The notes under the pieces: model-generated
The model's database searches: none
What the model was told of the DNA's origin: nothing
The model's input: only the letters and a program-made list of their open reading frames with translations
In this document: one piece after another, positions 1 through 7,536 of the stretch
How the letters are laid out: the number at the start of each line of letters is the position of its first letter
Numbering within the stretch: position 1 is the first letter of the stretch
Translations under genes and position numbers: made by a program
DNA from: Faecenecus sp036648855
GTDB lineage: Bacteria > Bacillota_I > Bacilli_A > RF39 > UBA660
Direction: 5' to 3'
Length of the DNA: 38,903 bases
Assembly: GCA_036648855.1 (NCBI GenBank)
Contig: JAVWCU010000005.1
Span: forward strand, 1-38,903

Positions 1-7
1 ATTAAAT

Positions 8-36
8 AAACTCCACTTCTTAGTGGTGTTTTTTTC
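8..36 (+). terminator. Intrinsic terminator of an upstream gene outside the window
   Basis: A 5-bp stem (CCACT/AGTGG with a TCTT loop), extended by further A-T pairs after one mismatch, is followed by a run of seven T. It ends whatever lies upstream of the window and isolates the signal peptidase operon. Confidence 0.75.
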
Positions 37-103
37 TTGTATTATTATAAAAAGTTTGTTATCATTTAAGTAGAATAAAAAGAATAGAGATGATGTTTAG
101 AAT

Positions 104-787
104 ATGAAGACAATTAAATCAATATTACATTTTTTAGCTAGTGTTTTTATGTATTCTGTTTTATTTCTATTATTATTAATAGCTACTACAGTTATAATTT
201 ACGTTGTAGAACAGAAGCAAAATATTGCAAGTGGGAATCCAACAGCGCCAATATTTAGTGCATATGTAATTATTACTAATAGTATGGATCCAACTATTAT
301 GGTAAATGACGCAATAATTAATCGTCGGTCTCAACCTGCATCAATTAAAGTTGGGGATATTATTACTTATGTATCAGATGATGCCATTTCATATGGTAAA
401 ACTATTACTCATAGAGTAGTAGCAAAAGATCAAGATGATATGGGTAGGTATCGTTTTAGAACAAAAGGGGATAATAATAATGCTGAAGATCCTTGGATAG
501 TACTGGAAAAAAATGTTATTGGAAAGGCCATGTTTAAAATACCTATGTTAGGCTATATTCAGCAGCTTTTAGCTACGGCATATGGATGGATTATTGCTAT
601 AGTATTACCGTGTTTAGGAATTATTATTTATGATATTATTAAACTTATTAAAACTTTAATGTTAAGTAATAGTAAGAACAAAAAGCCTAAAAAGATAGAT
701 GATATGCCTAATAGTATGAAAACAGATGGTGATGATACTGAATTAACATCAAATGGGAAGGGAGACATAAAGCATGAAGAAAAATAA
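104..787 (+). CDS. sipW: Signal peptidase I, ER/SipW type
   Basis: Membrane-anchored serine protease of the SipW/ER (S26B) branch, which removes signal peptides from secreted proteins on the outer face of the membrane. The Ser motif NSMDP is at residues 59-63 (Ser60). His103 in THRVV replaces the Lys of ordinary bacterial SPase I, and the GDNN..D segment (Asp123, Asp129) supplies the acidic residue. Membrane segments lie near residues 11-33 and 157-180, followed by a charged, disordered tail. That is the two-membrane-segment layout of SipW. The start is the first in-frame ATG; the Shine-Dalgarno is weak (GAGATGATG lies about 10 bases further up). The gene overlaps the next one by 14 bases, which suggests coupled translation with a dedicated substrate. 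In B. subtilis SipW processes TasA and TapA. The enzyme class is clear; the symbol is used by family resemblance. Confidence 0.88.
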   Translation: MKTIKSILHFLASVFMYSVLFLLLLIATTVIIYVVEQKQNIASGNPTAPIFSAYVIITNSMDPTIMVNDAIINRRSQPASIKVGDIITYVSDDAISYGKTITHRVVAKDQDDMGRYRFRTKGDNNNAEDPWIVLEKNVIGKAMFKIPMLGYIQQLLATAYGWIIAIVLPCLGIIIYDIIKLIKTLMLSNSKNKKPKKIDDMPNSMKTDGDDTELTSNGKGDIKHEEK

Positions 788-1346
788 GCAAAGTAAATTT
801 ACTATATCTTATCCAATTACTTTATTTTGTATTTTAATTATTGGTTTAGTGTTAATATTTGGAGTATCATTTGCTTTTCAAAGACCAGGGGATATTAATC
901 AGTCTCAAGTAGCAGTTTTAGAAATAGTTTTAGATGATAATAAAACTGGACTAGTACTTGAAAATATGATCCCTATGACTGATGATGATGGTAAAATGTT
1001 GACTGGCTATAATTTTAAAATAAAAAATATAGGCAAAGTTAACGGTACATATAAGTTACTAATTGAAGATTTACCGCTTGGAGTAATAGATGATGGTTGT
1101 ACGCCTAATACTTTGTTAAAAAGAGAACAGTTACGTTATCAGTTAATATCTAATCATCAGGAGATATCTCTTAAGGAATTAGGAGAAGTTAAAACTAATG
1201 TCCTAGATATTAGAGAAATAAAGGGTGGTGAGGAGCAGTTATTTGAACTAAGAATGTGGGTGCCACTACGGGCTGGTTCATCTGATTGGAAGAATAAACA
1301 TTATCATTTTAAAATAGTAGTTCAGCCAATTAATAATGAGGGGTGA
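774..1346 (+). CDS. Secreted TasA/camelysin-like protein, probable SipW substrate
   Basis: A 190-residue protein with a basic N-terminus, one hydrophobic segment (about residues 13-35, ending VSFAF) and an extracellular domain rich in beta-strand patterns. The run from about 76 to 100 (YNFKIKNIGKVNGTYKLLIED) and the late GGEEQLFELRMW segment resemble the beta-sandwich of small SipW-dependent proteins, where a Y-F-I-N-G core is followed by a G-rich turn and an L-x-W strand. The start overlaps the signal peptidase gene by 14 bases and has an AAGGGAG site 12 bases upstream. Position right after a SipW-type peptidase is the strongest functional clue: it is probably the peptidase's substrate, perhaps a surface or matrix fibre subunit. 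Family membership is inferred from pattern only, and no catalytic motif is visible. Confidence 0.6.
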   Translation: MKKNKQSKFTISYPITLFCILIIGLVLIFGVSFAFQRPGDINQSQVAVLEIVLDDNKTGLVLENMIPMTDDDGKMLTGYNFKIKNIGKVNGTYKLLIEDLPLGVIDDGCTPNTLLKREQLRYQLISNHQEISLKELGEVKTNVLDIREIKGGEEQLFELRMWVPLRAGSSDWKNKHYHFKIVVQPINNEG

Positions 1347-1350
1347 TTTA

Positions 1351-2046
1351 ATGAAAGATTTTTTAAAACAATATTGTAAGATTGTCAGTTATTCATTTTT
1401 AGGTTTAGTATTTGCCTTTGCTTCTTTCTATTTAATTATTAATTTATATCATCAGGCGGAGATAGCTAAAACATTTTCTGTCTCAATATCTACAGATGCT
1501 ACAGTTGGTAGATATAACAATATGTTAGATGCTATTAAAAGTAATTTATCTAATTTTGATGTTAATAACTATAAGGGAAAGCTTACTTCTTTCCAAATGA
1601 TGGGTGCTAATCAAAAACTAACTGAATGTTATCAAGAATTAAATAATGATGTTATGAAGGATTTCCAAAAGAAAACGGAATTATCTATTGTAGATATTTA
1701 TCAGTTAAGAGAATCTTTTGAAAATAATATTCTTGGTAAGTGCGTTGTATCAGACCTTATGTGGTTTGCAAATGCTACAGAAAATAAGATAGATAGTCCT
1801 TTTTTAAAGCAAAATGAAAAAATGCTTAATTTATATTTAAACGGATTAAAATCAGAGACTAGTTATTTAAAGAAGGATTTATTAAATAACAGTAGTTATT
1901 ATTTTAATACTGAACTTGTTTCTAATACTATTAGAAATAATGTTAAAGATGGATATTATGAGTTAATGACATCTTATAATAAGGTGGCAGGACTTGTAGA
2001 GGAACTCTCAATTTGGTTTCAACAAGAAACTAAGGAGGTACGTTAA
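1351..2046 (+). CDS. Unknown single-pass membrane protein of the SipW-type operon
   Basis: Not recognised. It has one membrane segment near residues 11-33 followed by about 195 residues predicted to lie outside the cell, mostly helical, with Cys near the middle (in LTECYQEL and LGKCVVSD) that could form a disulphide. The start at 1351 is chosen over the in-frame ATG at 1336, which would lie inside the previous gene, because a strong GAGGGGTGA ribosome site (1339-1346) sits five bases before 1351. The gene begins just after the stop of the preceding one and shares an A with the next start, so all four genes look like one transcript. It could be an anchor or assembly factor for the secreted protein upstream; that is context only. 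Confidence 0.6.
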   Translation: MKDFLKQYCKIVSYSFLGLVFAFASFYLIINLYHQAEIAKTFSVSISTDATVGRYNNMLDAIKSNLSNFDVNNYKGKLTSFQMMGANQKLTECYQELNNDVMKDFQKKTELSIVDIYQLRESFENNILGKCVVSDLMWFANATENKIDSPFLKQNEKMLNLYLNGLKSETSYLKKDLLNNSSYYFNTELVSNTIRNNVKDGYYELMTSYNKVAGLVEELSIWFQQETKEVR

Positions 2047-2558
2047 TGTTAAAGGTATTAAATAAGATTTTCTATATTTTAAAGTTATTTCTTTTGTTAA
2101 TTAGTTTTGGTTTTACATTTTATATAATTGTTTTTATGTATAAACGGTTAGATAAAAATTTGATTCAATCTGTATCTGTATTTTTACCGTATGTTATTTT
2201 GTTTCTTTTATTTGCCATTAATATGATTTTAGATCAAAAGGTAGTAAAAGATAATTTATTTTATAATATGACGAGTTGCTTGGTATTTTGCCTTTTCATT
2301 TTTGTAGGATATAGAGCTATTTTTGATCCAAATATGATAGCAACAATTCGGTTGGGATATAATATAAATTTTAATTATTATTCAGATATGATTTCTCCAC
2401 TACAAATAATGCTATATGGTTTAAGTATTTCAAATGTATTATTATTTATTTCAGGTTTGAAAGAAAAGGCCCCAAAAAAGAAAAATGTATCTGTTAATGA
2501 TAAGTCAAACATTTTACCTAAGGAAGTTAAAGAAATACCAGAAGATGCAAGTTTTTAA
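2046..2558 (+). CDS. Unknown four-helix integral membrane protein
   Basis: Not recognised. 170 residues with about four membrane segments (roughly 8-32, 43-65, 73-93 and 119-137) and a polar, Lys-rich C-terminal tail. The ATG begins on the last base of the preceding TAA, with AAGGAGGT at 2033-2040, so translation is coupled. It is the last gene of the signal peptidase operon, and a terminator begins at its stop codon. There are no transporter or enzyme motifs. It may be a partner of the upstream single-pass protein. Confidence 0.6.
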   Translation: MLKVLNKIFYILKLFLLLISFGFTFYIIVFMYKRLDKNLIQSVSVFLPYVILFLLFAINMILDQKVVKDNLFYNMTSCLVFCLFIFVGYRAIFDPNMIATIRLGYNINFNYYSDMISPLQIMLYGLSISNVLLFISGLKEKAPKKKNVSVNDKSNILPKEVKEIPEDASF

Positions 2559-2581
2559 AAGAAGTATAAGCTTCTTTTTTC
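2557..2581 (+). terminator. Intrinsic terminator of the SipW-type operon
   Basis: AAAGAAG and CTTCTTT pair around a short loop (TATAAG) and run straight into T residues. The first bases are part of the stop codon. Confidence 0.8.
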
Positions 2582-2637
2582 TTTAAATAATTAGTAAATA
2601 GTGATATAGTAGTGTTACTAAGGAACTAGTTTAGATG

Positions 2638-2646
2638 TGGTATAAC
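2638..2646 (+). promoter_or_regulatory. Possible extended -10 promoter for ksgA
   Basis: TGGTATAAC fits an extended -10 (TGn plus TATAAT with one mismatch). No good -35 is seen at the usual distance. It lies downstream of the terminator at 2557 and leaves a leader of about 65 bases. Confidence 0.35.
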
Positions 2647-2715
2647 TGAGTATTTTAGTGTTTATATTTATTTTAATCAATATTTAATTTGTAAGGAAAT
2701 AGTGGACTATCTTAC

Positions 2716-3564
2716 ATGGGAAAACGAGGTGAGGACTGGAACTGGTCTATCCAATATATTATGAATACATACGGATTTAAGTTTAAAAAAAGTCTTGGTC
2801 AGAACTTTATAAAGGAAGAGAGCATTGTTGCTAAAATAGCGGATGCAGCAAATATAGAAGCTAAATCTTTAGTGATTGAAATAGGCCCAGGCTCAGGAAT
2901 GCTAACTAAGCAATTAGCGCTTAGGGCTTCTCAAGTCTTAGCTTATGAAATAGATTCTCAACTTGAAAATATATTAGATATAGAATTAAATAAGTTTACT
3001 AATATTGATATAATTTTTGCTGATTTTTTAAAGAGAAATATTAAAGATGATATTGCTAGATATAACTTTGATCACTTATATTTAGTAGCTAATTTACCTT
3101 ATTATATTACAACACCAATAATTACTAAGTTTATAGAAGAAGATATTCCAGTGGATAAAATAGTAATCATGGTACAAAAGGAAGTCGGAGAAAGGTTCAA
3201 TGCAAAATCAGGCACTAAGGAGTATAGTTCATTAACGGTTTTTTTGAATTATTATTTTGATATAAAAAGCGAATTTTTAGTGAGTAAAGATAGTTTTATC
3301 CCTAAGCCAAATGTAGACAGTATAGTTATATCGTTAACTAAAAGGAAGGTTCTTTTACCATTACATGATAAAACTCATTTTTTTACTTTAGTTAGAAATA
3401 GTTTTAAATTTAAGAGGAAAAACTTGAGAAATAACTTAAAGGAATATAACCTTGATAAGGTTGAACAAGCTTTAAATAGTTTAAATAAAAAATTGACTAA
3501 TAGAGCTGAGGAATTAACATTAGAAGATTTTGTATTTATAAGTAATTATTTAACGGAAGAATAA
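2716..3564 (+). CDS. rsmA: 16S rRNA dimethyladenosine transferase (RsmA/KsgA)
   Basis: Dimethylates the two adjacent adenosines (A1518/A1519 in E. coli) in the 3' terminal hairpin of 16S rRNA during late small-subunit assembly, using S-adenosylmethionine. YGFKFKKSLGQNF (residues 19-31) is the family N-terminal signature, IEIGPGSG (54-61) is the SAM-binding motif and NLPY (126-129) the catalytic loop. 282 residues, close to the usual length. The start is uncertain: ATG 2716 leaves 18 residues before YGF, which fits the family, but the AAGGA at 2693-2697 is distant and lies inside a hairpin ending at the base before the ATG. ATG 2761 would remove a helix present in relatives. As in B. subtilis, it precedes yabG and veg. 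Confidence 0.95.
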   Translation: MGKRGEDWNWSIQYIMNTYGFKFKKSLGQNFIKEESIVAKIADAANIEAKSLVIEIGPGSGMLTKQLALRASQVLAYEIDSQLENILDIELNKFTNIDIIFADFLKRNIKDDIARYNFDHLYLVANLPYYITTPIITKFIEEDIPVDKIVIMVQKEVGERFNAKSGTKEYSSLTVFLNYYFDIKSEFLVSKDSFIPKPNVDSIVISLTKRKVLLPLHDKTHFFTLVRNSFKFKRKNLRNNLKEYNLDKVEQALNSLNKKLTNRAEELTLEDFVFISNYLTEE

Positions 3565-3602
3565 AATTTAAATATAGGCATATAATGACGTGAGGTGATT
3601 AT

Positions 3603-4388
3603 ATGCTTTTTAAAATTGGAGATTTAGTATCTCGTAACTCTTATCATAATGATACTATTTTTAAAATTATGGCAATTGATGGTGAAATTGCATCCTTAAA
3701 GGGAGTAAATATTAGACTTTATGCAGATAGTGCTATTAGTGATTTAAAGAAAGTAGAATCGGATCAACCAATATTAGATGACAGTAGAATGATGGAAAAA
3801 ATGGATTCTTTTTTAAATTTAGAGCGAAATGAGTACTTTTATTTACCTGGGAAAGTGCTACATATTGACGGAGATCAGGAATATTTAGATAGGTGTATGA
3901 CTTTTTATAAAAAATTTAATATAATGGCATATGGGGTTAATCTTAGAGAATCAGAGATTGCTTTAGAAATAGCCGGTTATTTAGAAGATTTAAATCCGGA
4001 TATTGTAGTAATTACTGGCCATGATGCTTATTATAAAAATAATGGTGATATACATAATATAGAAAATTATAAGAATACAAAAAATTTTGTAGACGCTATT
4101 AAAGCAACAAGAAAATATGAACATAGTCAGGAAAAGCTGGTGATAATAGCAGGCGCTTGTCAAAGTGATTACGAGGAATTAATAAAGGCAGGAGCCAATT
4201 TTGCTAGTAGCCCAAAGAGAGTTAATATTCATGCTTTAGATCCCGCTATTGTAGCTTGTAGTATTGGTCTGTCAGATAAGAATAAACCCATTGATTTAAT
4301 TAAAATATTAGATAAAACTAAGTATGGTAAGGCTGGTATAGGGGGCATTATTACTAATGGAATGATGTTTGTAGGATATCCTAGATGA
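3603..4388 (+). CDS. yabG: Sporulation-specific protease YabG
   Basis: Cysteine protease that trims spore coat and cortex-associated proteins in the mother cell (peptidase family U57). The conserved segments are visible: VVITGHDAYYK with His140 and IIAGACQSDYEE with Cys186, the likely catalytic pair, followed by the family's SSPKRVNIHALDP. The N-terminal 50 residues form a small beta-rich domain that starts FKIGDLVSRNSY, typical of YabG. 261 residues, slightly shorter than the roughly 290 of B. subtilis. GAGGTGAT lies four bases before the ATG. The last four bases overlap the next gene. In B. subtilis the gene is made under a mother-cell sigma factor; a CATATAAT box sits just upstream here (3579-3586) but is very close to the ribosome site. 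Confidence 0.93.
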   Translation: MLFKIGDLVSRNSYHNDTIFKIMAIDGEIASLKGVNIRLYADSAISDLKKVESDQPILDDSRMMEKMDSFLNLERNEYFYLPGKVLHIDGDQEYLDRCMTFYKKFNIMAYGVNLRESEIALEIAGYLEDLNPDIVVITGHDAYYKNNGDIHNIENYKNTKNFVDAIKATRKYEHSQEKLVIIAGACQSDYEELIKAGANFASSPKRVNIHALDPAIVACSIGLSDKNKPIDLIKILDKTKYGKAGIGGIITNGMMFVGYPR

Positions 4389-4630
4389 CAATAGCATCAA
4401 TAAAAAAAGAAATAGAGGACTATAAAGGACAAACACTTAGTTTTAAATTTAATGGGGCAAGAAATCAGATAGAAGAGTTTACAGGGACTATTTTAAACAC
4501 TTATCCAGGAATTTTTATAATTAAATTGAAAAATAGTAATGGACTAGTAAAATCATTTAGTTATAGTGATATTTTAACCTTGCATTTAGAAATTAAAAAA
4601 ATGGATAAAAGAAGCAATTTTAATTTATGA
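4385..4630 (+). CDS. veg: Veg family protein
   Basis: Small beta-barrel-like protein of the Veg family (DUF1021). In B. subtilis it is abundant in growing cells and has been linked to biofilm gene control. 81 residues against about 86 in B. subtilis, with the family core visible: IKKEIEDYKGQ near the start, GARNQIEEFTGTI, then TYPGIFIIKL and SFSYSDILT. The ATG overlaps the yabG stop (ATGA) and there is only a weak ribosome site, so it depends on yabG translation or transcript. In B. subtilis veg has its own strong promoter, so the coupling here is different. Confidence 0.9.
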   Translation: MTIASIKKEIEDYKGQTLSFKFNGARNQIEEFTGTILNTYPGIFIIKLKNSNGLVKSFSYSDILTLHLEIKKMDKRSNFNL

Positions 4631-4686
4631 TAAGGTTAATTCACTATTTATATAAGCTTTATAACAACTATCAGTCTAAAAAGTGT

Positions 4687-4715
4687 TTGCATTTTAAGGC
4701 GTTTTGTTATATTAT
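4687..4715 (+). promoter_or_regulatory. Sigma-A-type promoter for spoVG
   Basis: TTGCAT, a 17-base spacer, and TATTAT. The predicted start leaves a short leader before the GGGAGGA ribosome site. No convincing sigma-H box (AGGAnnT...GAAT) was seen, although spoVG is sigma-H dependent in B. subtilis. Confidence 0.65.
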
Positions 4716-4755
4716 ATTGGTATAAAGTGTTAAACTTTAAGGGAGGAATAGGCAA

Positions 4756-5067
4756 ATGAAAATTACATCTGTAAATGTTCGTAAGATTGAAAAAGAAGGT
4801 TCACGTATGAAGGGAATTGCATCAGTATTATTAGATGATTGTTTCGCTGTACATGACATTCGTATTATTGAGGGAGATACAGGATTATTTATTGCTATGC
4901 CTAGTCGTAAAACAGCAACAGGCGGTTATCGTGATATAGCACATCCTATAAATCCAGAAGTTCGTTCTATGTTTGAAGAAACAGTATTAGAAGCATATAA
5001 AAATGCTGAAAATCCAGTAGCATCTGATGTTTCTGCTCCAGAAATTCCTGTTTCAGAAGTAGAATAA
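4756..5067 (+). CDS. spoVG: SpoVG, RNA-binding regulator
   Basis: Small conserved nucleic-acid-binding regulator, needed for normal septation and cortex formation during sporulation in Bacillus and acting as a global RNA-binding regulator in relatives. Nearly every family landmark is present: MKITSVNVRKI at the start, KGIASVLLDDCFAVHDIRIIEG, and MPSRKTATGGYRDIAHPINPE. 103 residues. After residue 85 an acidic low-complexity tail replaces the usual variable end. A strong GGGAGGA site precedes the ATG. It has its own promoter and terminator, so it is a single-gene unit between veg and yabP. Confidence 0.97.
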   Translation: MKITSVNVRKIEKEGSRMKGIASVLLDDCFAVHDIRIIEGDTGLFIAMPSRKTATGGYRDIAHPINPEVRSMFEETVLEAYKNAENPVASDVSAPEIPVSEVE

Positions 5068-5075
5068 TATTTATG

Positions 5076-5099
5076 AAAGACTGAGTAAGTCTTTTTTTT
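5076..5099 (+). terminator. Intrinsic terminator after spoVG
   Basis: AAAGACT/AGTCTTT stem with a five-base loop followed by eight T. Confidence 0.9.
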
Positions 5100-5146
5100 G
5101 TTCTATAAATAGTAAAGAGGCATATTATTTATTGGGAGGACAAGTT

Positions 5147-5443
5147 ATGGATAAAGAAACTAATGGAACAATAAATAATTATAATCATGGAATTACAGTT
5201 GTCGAAAGGAAAAGTGCCTTAATATCGGGAGTAAAAAGAATAGAGAGTTTTGATGATGAGGAGTTTTTGATGGAAACGGTAATGGGTTATTTAGTAATTA
5301 AGGGTGATTCATTAGAGTTAATTAAGTTAGATACGTTGCAAGGAAATGTTTCAATTAAAGGACTTATTAAGTCTTTTGCATATATAGAAGAAGGAAATAA
5401 AAAAGATAAGGAAAATGGCATTATTAACAGGTTGTTTAAATAA
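5147..5443 (+). CDS. yabP: Sporulation protein YabP
   Basis: YabP/YqfC family protein of the mother cell. In B. subtilis it is made under sigma-E and needed for normal spore development. SALISGVKRIESFDDEEFLMETVMGYLVIKGDSLEL and GNVSIKG(L)I match the family core almost in full. 98 residues from ATG 5147, chosen because GGGAGGA (5134-5140) lies six bases before it; an in-frame TTG at 5132 lies upstream of that site. It shares its last base with the yabQ start, preserving the yabP-yabQ pair. A CATATTAT box at 5121-5128 resembles a sigma-E -10 but overlaps too closely with the ribosome site to be sure. Confidence 0.93.
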   Translation: MDKETNGTINNYNHGITVVERKSALISGVKRIESFDDEEFLMETVMGYLVIKGDSLELIKLDTLQGNVSIKGLIKSFAYIEEGNKKDKENGIINRLFK

Positions 5444-5748
5444 TGTGTTTAGAGGTACAGCTGCAGTCAATGATATTTTCATTGCTATATGGCATATTTT
5501 TTTCTTTATTACTTAATCTTAATTATAAAATTCTTTTTACTTCTAAAAAAGTGACTAGGGTTATTGCAAGTGTTTTGTTTGTAATAGATAATGTGTTTTT
5601 ATATTTTATTATATTGTGTCATATAAATGGTGGGATGTTACATATTTATTTTATGATGCTGTTAGTGGTAGGCTTTGTTTTGGGGAATTTTGTAATTAAA
5701 ATAATTAGATTTAAAATACTGCCAAAATTAAAAAAAAAGCATAGTTGA
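5443..5748 (+). CDS. yabQ: Spore cortex biosynthesis protein YabQ
   Basis: Membrane protein of the YabQ family, required for the spore cortex and placed in the outer forespore membrane in B. subtilis. 101 residues with three hydrophobic segments (about 8-27, 37-58 and 66-88) and a basic C-terminus. It is about half the B. subtilis length, so it keeps only the membrane core. The call rests on topology and on its fixed place after yabP and before divIC. The ATG overlaps the yabP stop by one base, so it is translationally coupled. Confidence 0.8.
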   Translation: MCLEVQLQSMIFSLLYGIFFSLLLNLNYKILFTSKKVTRVIASVLFVIDNVFLYFIILCHINGGMLHIYFMMLLVVGFVLGNFVIKIIRFKILPKLKKKHS

Positions 5749-5749
5749 T

Positions 5750-5773
5750 AAAATAGGCATAACCTATTTTTTC
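5750..5773 (+). terminator. Intrinsic terminator after yabQ
   Basis: AAATAGG/CCTATTT stem with a five-base loop (CATAA) followed by T residues, ending the yabP-yabQ unit. Confidence 0.85.
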
Positions 5774-5818
5774 TTTACGGTTAAATTTTGTAAAATTGTG
5801 GAACAATTGTTTTAAGGG

Positions 5819-5848
5819 TTGAAATACTTTGACTATTTTTGTTATACT
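5819..5848 (+). promoter_or_regulatory. Sigma-A-type promoter for divIC-tilS-ftsH
   Basis: TTGAAA, 18-base spacer, TATACT preceded by TGT (extended -10). The predicted start lies about 20 bases before the divIC ATG. Confidence 0.7.
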
Positions 5849-5875
5849 AAGTGATATGGAGTAGGTGATTGTTAA

Positions 5876-6169
5876 ATGGCTAAGAGTAAGAGTAAAAAGA
5901 AGTCTGTAAGAAGATTGTTTTTGTTTGGTACTAGTTCTCTTATTGTAATTAGCTGTTTAATACTTATGATAGGTAAATACTGGATTGAGATAGTTCAAAA
6001 GTATCAAGAAAAATCTTTTTTAGAAAAGCAATTGGTTGAGCTTAAGCAAAAAGAAGAGGTTTTAAAAGTAGATGTGGAAAAATTGCAAGATCCTGATTAT
6101 ATAGCGCGTTACGCTAGAGAAAAGTATTTATATTCTAAAGATGGAGAATTTATTATTCGTATTCCTTAG
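5876..6169 (+). CDS. divIC: Septum formation initiator DivIC (FtsB family)
   Basis: Bitopic division protein that joins DivIB and FtsL in a divisome subcomplex activating septal wall synthesis. 97 residues: a very basic cytoplasmic start (residues 1-13), one membrane helix (about 14-33), then a coiled coil (about 40-68) and the family close DPDYIARYAREKYLYSKDGE, which matches the FtsB/DivIC motif well. GGTGAT precedes the ATG. Between yabQ and tilS, B. subtilis also carries yabR, spoIIE and others that are absent here. Confidence 0.93.
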   Translation: MAKSKSKKKSVRRLFLFGTSSLIVISCLILMIGKYWIEIVQKYQEKSFLEKQLVELKQKEEVLKVDVEKLQDPDYIARYAREKYLYSKDGEFIIRIP

Positions 6170-6197
6170 AGTGCTGGTTTGTTATTAAGGGGGATAT

Positions 6198-7523
6198 ATG
6201 AAAGAGAAAATATTAAGGTCATTAGAAAAGTATGGCATAAAAGATAATGAAATTATTGTAGTAGGAGTTTCTGGGGGACCAGATTCTCTTACTTTACTGG
6301 CTTTATTAGTAGAATTAAGGAAAAAAATAAGCTATTCTTTAGTTTGTGCACATGTTAATCATAACGTTAGAAGTGTTAGTGCAAAAGAAAAGATATTTGT
6401 TGAAGAATGGTGTAAACAGCACGAAGTAATATTTGAATCTATGACTATTGAAGCTTATGGTGATGATAATTTTCATAATGAAGCTAGAAATATTCGTTAT
6501 CAGTTTTTTGAAGACCTTGTTAATAAATATCAGGCGCATTATTTGATGACAGCTCATCATGGTGATGACTTGATTGAAACAGTATTAATGAGACTTACTA
6601 GAGGTTCTACACTTAAAGGGTATAGTGGATTTAGTGAAGTTGTCCAAAAAAACAATTATAAATTAGTCAGACCTTTAATATCTTTTACTAAACAGGAAAT
6701 TTTAGACTATGCTAAAAAAAATAAAATACCTTTTGTTACTGATAAATCCAATAGTAAGCCTAAGTATACGAGAAATCGTTATCGAAAGGAAATATTACCT
6801 TTTTTTAAAAAAGAGGATCCTCATGTTCATGAAAAGTTTTTGAAGTTTAGCAGGCTATTAGAGGAATATGATGAGTATATTGACCTACAAACTAAAAAAG
6901 TTTTTTCAAAAGTTTATAAAGATAGTATTCTATATATCCCAAATTATTTAGAATTAGATGGTCTTTTACAAATGCGAGTTATCTATGAAATTTTAGAAAG
7001 TGTATATCAAGATGATTTAATGTTAATTAATGATTCTCATGTACATTTGATTCAAGAATTAATTTGTTCTAAAAAGAGTAATAGTTTTATTTATTTACCA
7101 AATAATATTAAGGTAACTAAGAGTTATGATGAAGTAACAGTAGCTTTGGAAGTAGGAGATGTAACTAATTATGAAATTGAGTTAATTGACTATGCTATAT
7201 TGCCTAATGGTAAACATTTAGAGGTTATTGATACCTCTGATAATAATGGAAATGATATATGCCGACTTGATAGTAAGGAAATTAGTTTACCCCTTTATGT
7301 TAGAACAAGAAAACATGGAGATAAAATGGAAATGAAGGGCACAATAGGGCACCGAAAAGTTAAAGATATTATGATTGATAAAAAGATAGCTTTAAGAGAT
7401 AGGGAGTTGTGGCCAATTGTTGTAGACTCTAAGGATGTTATTGTTTGGATTCCAGGTTTGAAAAAGAGTAAATTTAATAAACAAAAAAGTGATAAATGTG
7501 ATATACTAATAAAATATTATTAA
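6198..7523 (+). CDS. tilS: tRNA(Ile)-lysidine synthetase TilS
   Basis: ATP-dependent enzyme that converts C34 of the CAU-anticodon tRNA-Ile to lysidine, so that it reads AUA instead of AUG; essential in most bacteria. The PP-loop SGGPDS is at residues 25-30 and HVNHNVR follows at about 52-58. The substrate-binding insert and a C-terminal domain with RTRKHGDKM and KVKDIMIDKKI complete the long form (441 residues). GGGGGAT precedes the ATG. AUA is frequent in this AT-rich sequence, which fits the need for the enzyme. ftsH follows after 13 bases; the hprT gene that sits between them in B. subtilis is missing. Confidence 0.96.
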   Translation: MKEKILRSLEKYGIKDNEIIVVGVSGGPDSLTLLALLVELRKKISYSLVCAHVNHNVRSVSAKEKIFVEEWCKQHEVIFESMTIEAYGDDNFHNEARNIRYQFFEDLVNKYQAHYLMTAHHGDDLIETVLMRLTRGSTLKGYSGFSEVVQKNNYKLVRPLISFTKQEILDYAKKNKIPFVTDKSNSKPKYTRNRYRKEILPFFKKEDPHVHEKFLKFSRLLEEYDEYIDLQTKKVFSKVYKDSILYIPNYLELDGLLQMRVIYEILESVYQDDLMLINDSHVHLIQELICSKKSNSFIYLPNNIKVTKSYDEVTVALEVGDVTNYEIELIDYAILPNGKHLEVIDTSDNNGNDICRLDSKEISLPLYVRTRKHGDKMEMKGTIGHRKVKDIMIDKKIALRDRELWPIVVDSKDVIVWIPGLKKSKFNKQKSDKCDILIKYY

Positions 7524-7536
7524 CAAGGAGAAAACA

